Source: Pseudomonadota bacterium
Lineage (GTDB): Bacteria > Pseudomonadota > Gammaproteobacteria > Burkholderiales > Thiobacillaceae
Length of the DNA: 14,231 nucleotides
Reading direction: 5' to 3'
NCBI GenBank assembly: GCA_030836725.1
Contig: JAUPLV010000044.1
Span: 1 to 14,231, forward strand
The notes beneath the pieces are model-generated. The model searched no databases, was not told the origin of the DNA, and worked only from the letters and a program-made list of their open reading frames with translations. Shown one piece after another: positions 12,877-14,231 of this stretch (its first letter is position 1; every line of letters starts with the position of its first letter). The position numbers and the translations under genes were made by a program.

Positions 12877-13762
12877 TAAACGCCCACGCCGCGAACGGCT
12901 CGATCTCGTCGCGGTTCAGCAGCATCAACTGGTAGGCATTCGGGTTCAGCGCATGATCCGGCGTGGTATCGACGCTCAGTCGCTGCAGCACATAGCCGAG
13001 CAGCGCGCGCCGCACTTTCACCTCGATACTGTCGCCGCTGGCGCCGTAATCCAGCAGCAGGCTTTCGCGCCTAGCCGGGTCCAGCCCGGCGTGGGGCGCA
13101 AGGCGCAGGCTCACCCATTCCACCCAGTCGTCGTCGTATTGACCGCCGGATTCGGCGGGCATGTCCAGACATTCCGCCTCGACAATGCGCGACAGCACGA
13201 AATCGCGGAAATCGCAGGTGTCCTCGCTGTACGCCCGGACATGCCAGCGCAGCCCGGTATTCACCAGGGTATGCGGTTCCAGCACGCGCGCCGCCCCGCT
13301 TTCGCGGCTGGACAGGGAACGGTAGTTGACCCGCAGCTTGCGCCCGGCGTGGATGGCGCGGGTGATCTGCGCCAGGGTCTGCTGGCTGGGCAGACGGATC
13401 GGCAGCGGCAGCGACGCCGTCGCCAGGCCGTACACCCGTTCGCTCCCGTACGGCCCGTTCGCCACCGCCAGATTGGCCGCGATGATCGGCAGCACCACGG
13501 CGGGCGCGAGATCGGCGAATACGGCGCCGAAGCCCTCGCCCGGCACGAAGCCGAATACGCCGTGGTTGTAGACCAGATTGCCGGGCGCGAGATCGCTGTA
13601 GAGCTTGAGATCCTTGGTCGCGGCCGGGTCGGACAGGCCAAAGGCCCTGGCGACGTCGCTGCGCGTGACCACCCCGGTGTACCAGGCCATCACCTCGATA
13701 TATTGCAGCCGCTGGCGGGTTGCCCACTTCACGTCCAGGCGCATTTTTTCTCTTGAATTCAT
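12872..13762 (-). CDS. WYL-domain transcriptional regulator, BrxR/CapW-like
   Basis: A 296-residue regulator with an N-terminal winged helix-turn-helix (about 15-75, QRLQYIEVMAWYTGVVTRSD then FGLSDPAATKDLKLYSDLAP), a central WYL domain (about 130-205) and a C-terminal WCX-like region (about 245-296). In the WYL core the name-giving triad reads W173-H174-V175 (GLRWHVRAYSED), followed by FRDFVLSRI, as in the BrxR/CapW group of defence-island repressors. Those proteins bind inverted repeats and are thought to sense nucleic acid or nucleotide ligands. No BREX, CBASS or other defence gene is visible nearby. The ATG at 13762 follows GGAG at eight bases. It is divergent from recA and may act on both promoters; its target is not shown by sequence. 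Confidence 0.88.
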   Translation of the reverse strand: MNSREKMRLDVKWATRQRLQYIEVMAWYTGVVTRSDVARAFGLSDPAATKDLKLYSDLAPGNLVYNHGVFGFVPGEGFGAVFADLAPAVVLPIIAANLAVANGPYGSERVYGLATASLPLPIRLPSQQTLAQITRAIHAGRKLRVNYRSLSSRESGAARVLEPHTLVNTGLRWHVRAYSEDTCDFRDFVLSRIVEAECLDMPAESGGQYDDDWVEWVSLRLAPHAGLDPARRESLLLDYGASGDSIEVKVRRALLGYVLQRLSVDTTPDHALNPNAYQLMLLNRDEIEPFAAWAFS

Positions 13763-13795
13763 CCTGCTCGCTCCGCGCGGGCTCTTGTTCCGAAA

Positions 13796-13801
13796 ATTAT
13801 A
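13796..13801 (-). promoter_or_regulatory. -10 element of the WYL regulator gene
   Basis: Perfect TATAAT on the minus strand, 34 bases before the start codon. The -35 region is weak (TTTGTA at 17 bases spacing), as expected for a promoter that could be activated or autoregulated. Confidence 0.55.
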
Positions 13802-13842
13802 GGGCGGCGCAAGGCAAATACAAACAATTACGTCGTACTTTT

Positions 13843-13880
13843 TATGTAGGTGATATTTTTTATTGACATGTGTCTACATA
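13843..13880. promoter_or_regulatory. inverted repeat over the recA -35 region (candidate operator)
   Basis: TATGTAG (13843-13849) and CTACATA (13874-13880) are perfect inverted arms with 24 bases between them. The right arm lies between the recA -35 and -10 boxes. The left arm is about 40 bases upstream of the WYL gene -10. Arms this far apart would suit a dimer with an extended DNA contact or two dimers, but chance cannot be excluded. Confidence 0.35.
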
Positions 13881-13891
13881 CAACCTAAAGT
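13863..13891 (+). promoter_or_regulatory. recA: recA promoter with degenerate LexA-like box
   Basis: TTGACA (13863-13868), 17-base spacer, TAAAGT (13886-13891); start site near 13898, giving a leader of about 25 bases. Between the boxes, ATGT-N8-ACAA (13868-13883) keeps the TGT-N8-ACA core of the proteobacterial LexA site CTGT-N8-ACAG but has both outer bases changed. The position is right for LexA repression; the match is imperfect. Confidence 0.65.
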
Positions 13892-13922
13892 TCGTACATC
13901 GCAACCCCGTCAGGAGACACCC

Positions 13923-14231
13923 ATGGCAAACCCCAGCACGATGACCGAAGACAAGATGAAGGCGCTCAGCGCGGCACTGAGCCAGATCGACAAGCAGTTC
14001 GGCAAGGGCTCGGTGATGCGCCTGGGCGACCACGATGTGTCGCGCGACATCCAGGCCGTCTCTACCGGCTCGCTGGGCCTCGACATCGCCCTGGGCGTCG
14101 GCGGCCTGCCGCGCGGCCGCGTGGTCGAAATCTATGGACCTGAATCGTCCGGCAAAACCACCCTCACCCTGCAGGTGATCGCCGAAATGCAGAAAATGGG
14201 CGGCACCGCGGCCTTCATCGACGCCGAACAC
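13923..14231 (+). CDS. recA: recombinase RecA (partial, 3' end beyond window)
   Basis: The first 103 residues of the DNA-strand-exchange and SOS co-protease RecA. The N-terminal oligomerisation helix is followed by ALSQIDKQFGKGSVMRLGD, STGSLGLDIALGVGGLPRGR and the Walker A motif GPESSGKT (72-79), then AAFIDAEH at the window edge. AGGAG precedes the ATG at 13923. The rest of the gene is outside the window. Confidence 0.98.
   Translation, partial: MANPSTMTEDKMKALSAALSQIDKQFGKGSVMRLGDHDVSRDIQAVSTGSLGLDIALGVGGLPRGRVVEIYGPESSGKTTLTLQVIAEMQKMGGTAAFIDAEH

Overview
The window reads as a chromosomal segment of a betaproteobacterium: high GC, a rib-nusB-thiL-pgpA-pncC-recA gene order familiar from that class, a Pil-Chp type chemosensory cluster, and the oxygen-independent ubiquinone genes ubiU/ubiV/ubiT that point to a facultatively anaerobic life. 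Genus cannot be settled by eye.

Left part (1-3505, all on the minus strand): a type IV pilus chemosensory operon. Read 5'->3' it runs: long leader RNA, a response regulator with an extra N-terminal degenerate receiver-like domain (PilG position), PilH, a CheW/PilI scaffold protein, and a methyl-accepting chemotaxis protein (PilJ position, cut by the window edge). The leader (about 3396-3503) carries a clear c-di-GMP-I (GEMM-I) riboswitch aptamer, followed at once by a strong hairpin that shares bases with its 3' end. The operon that senses surfaces or chemicals and drives pili therefore appears to be under direct c-di-GMP control.

Middle left (3641-7527, minus strand): a tight operon of a YhcC-family radical SAM protein, ubiU, ubiV, a QueD/6-pyruvoyl-tetrahydropterin-synthase family enzyme and ubiT. 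The pterin-type enzyme is wedged between ubiV and ubiT with almost no spacing. A hairpin-forming dispersed repeat lies between ubiU and ubiV.

Middle right (7812-12617, plus strand): a recognisable sigma-70 type promoter, then ribE, ribB (with a GTP-cyclohydrolase-II-like C-terminal domain lacking the zinc cysteines), ribH, nusB, thiL, pgpA and pncC. Most junctions overlap or are short. Repeats sit between ribH and nusB and between nusB and thiL.

Right end: 12614-12876 is made almost wholly of repeats: a 139-bp element with nested inverted repeats whose left tip forms the pncC stop codon, a perfect heptad array with a G-quadruplex motif, and an inverted degenerate heptad array running into the next gene. 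Then comes a minus-strand WYL-domain regulator of the BrxR/CapW type, divergent from recA (partial, runs off the window). The shared intergenic region holds promoters for both genes, a degenerate LexA-like box and a separate inverted repeat.
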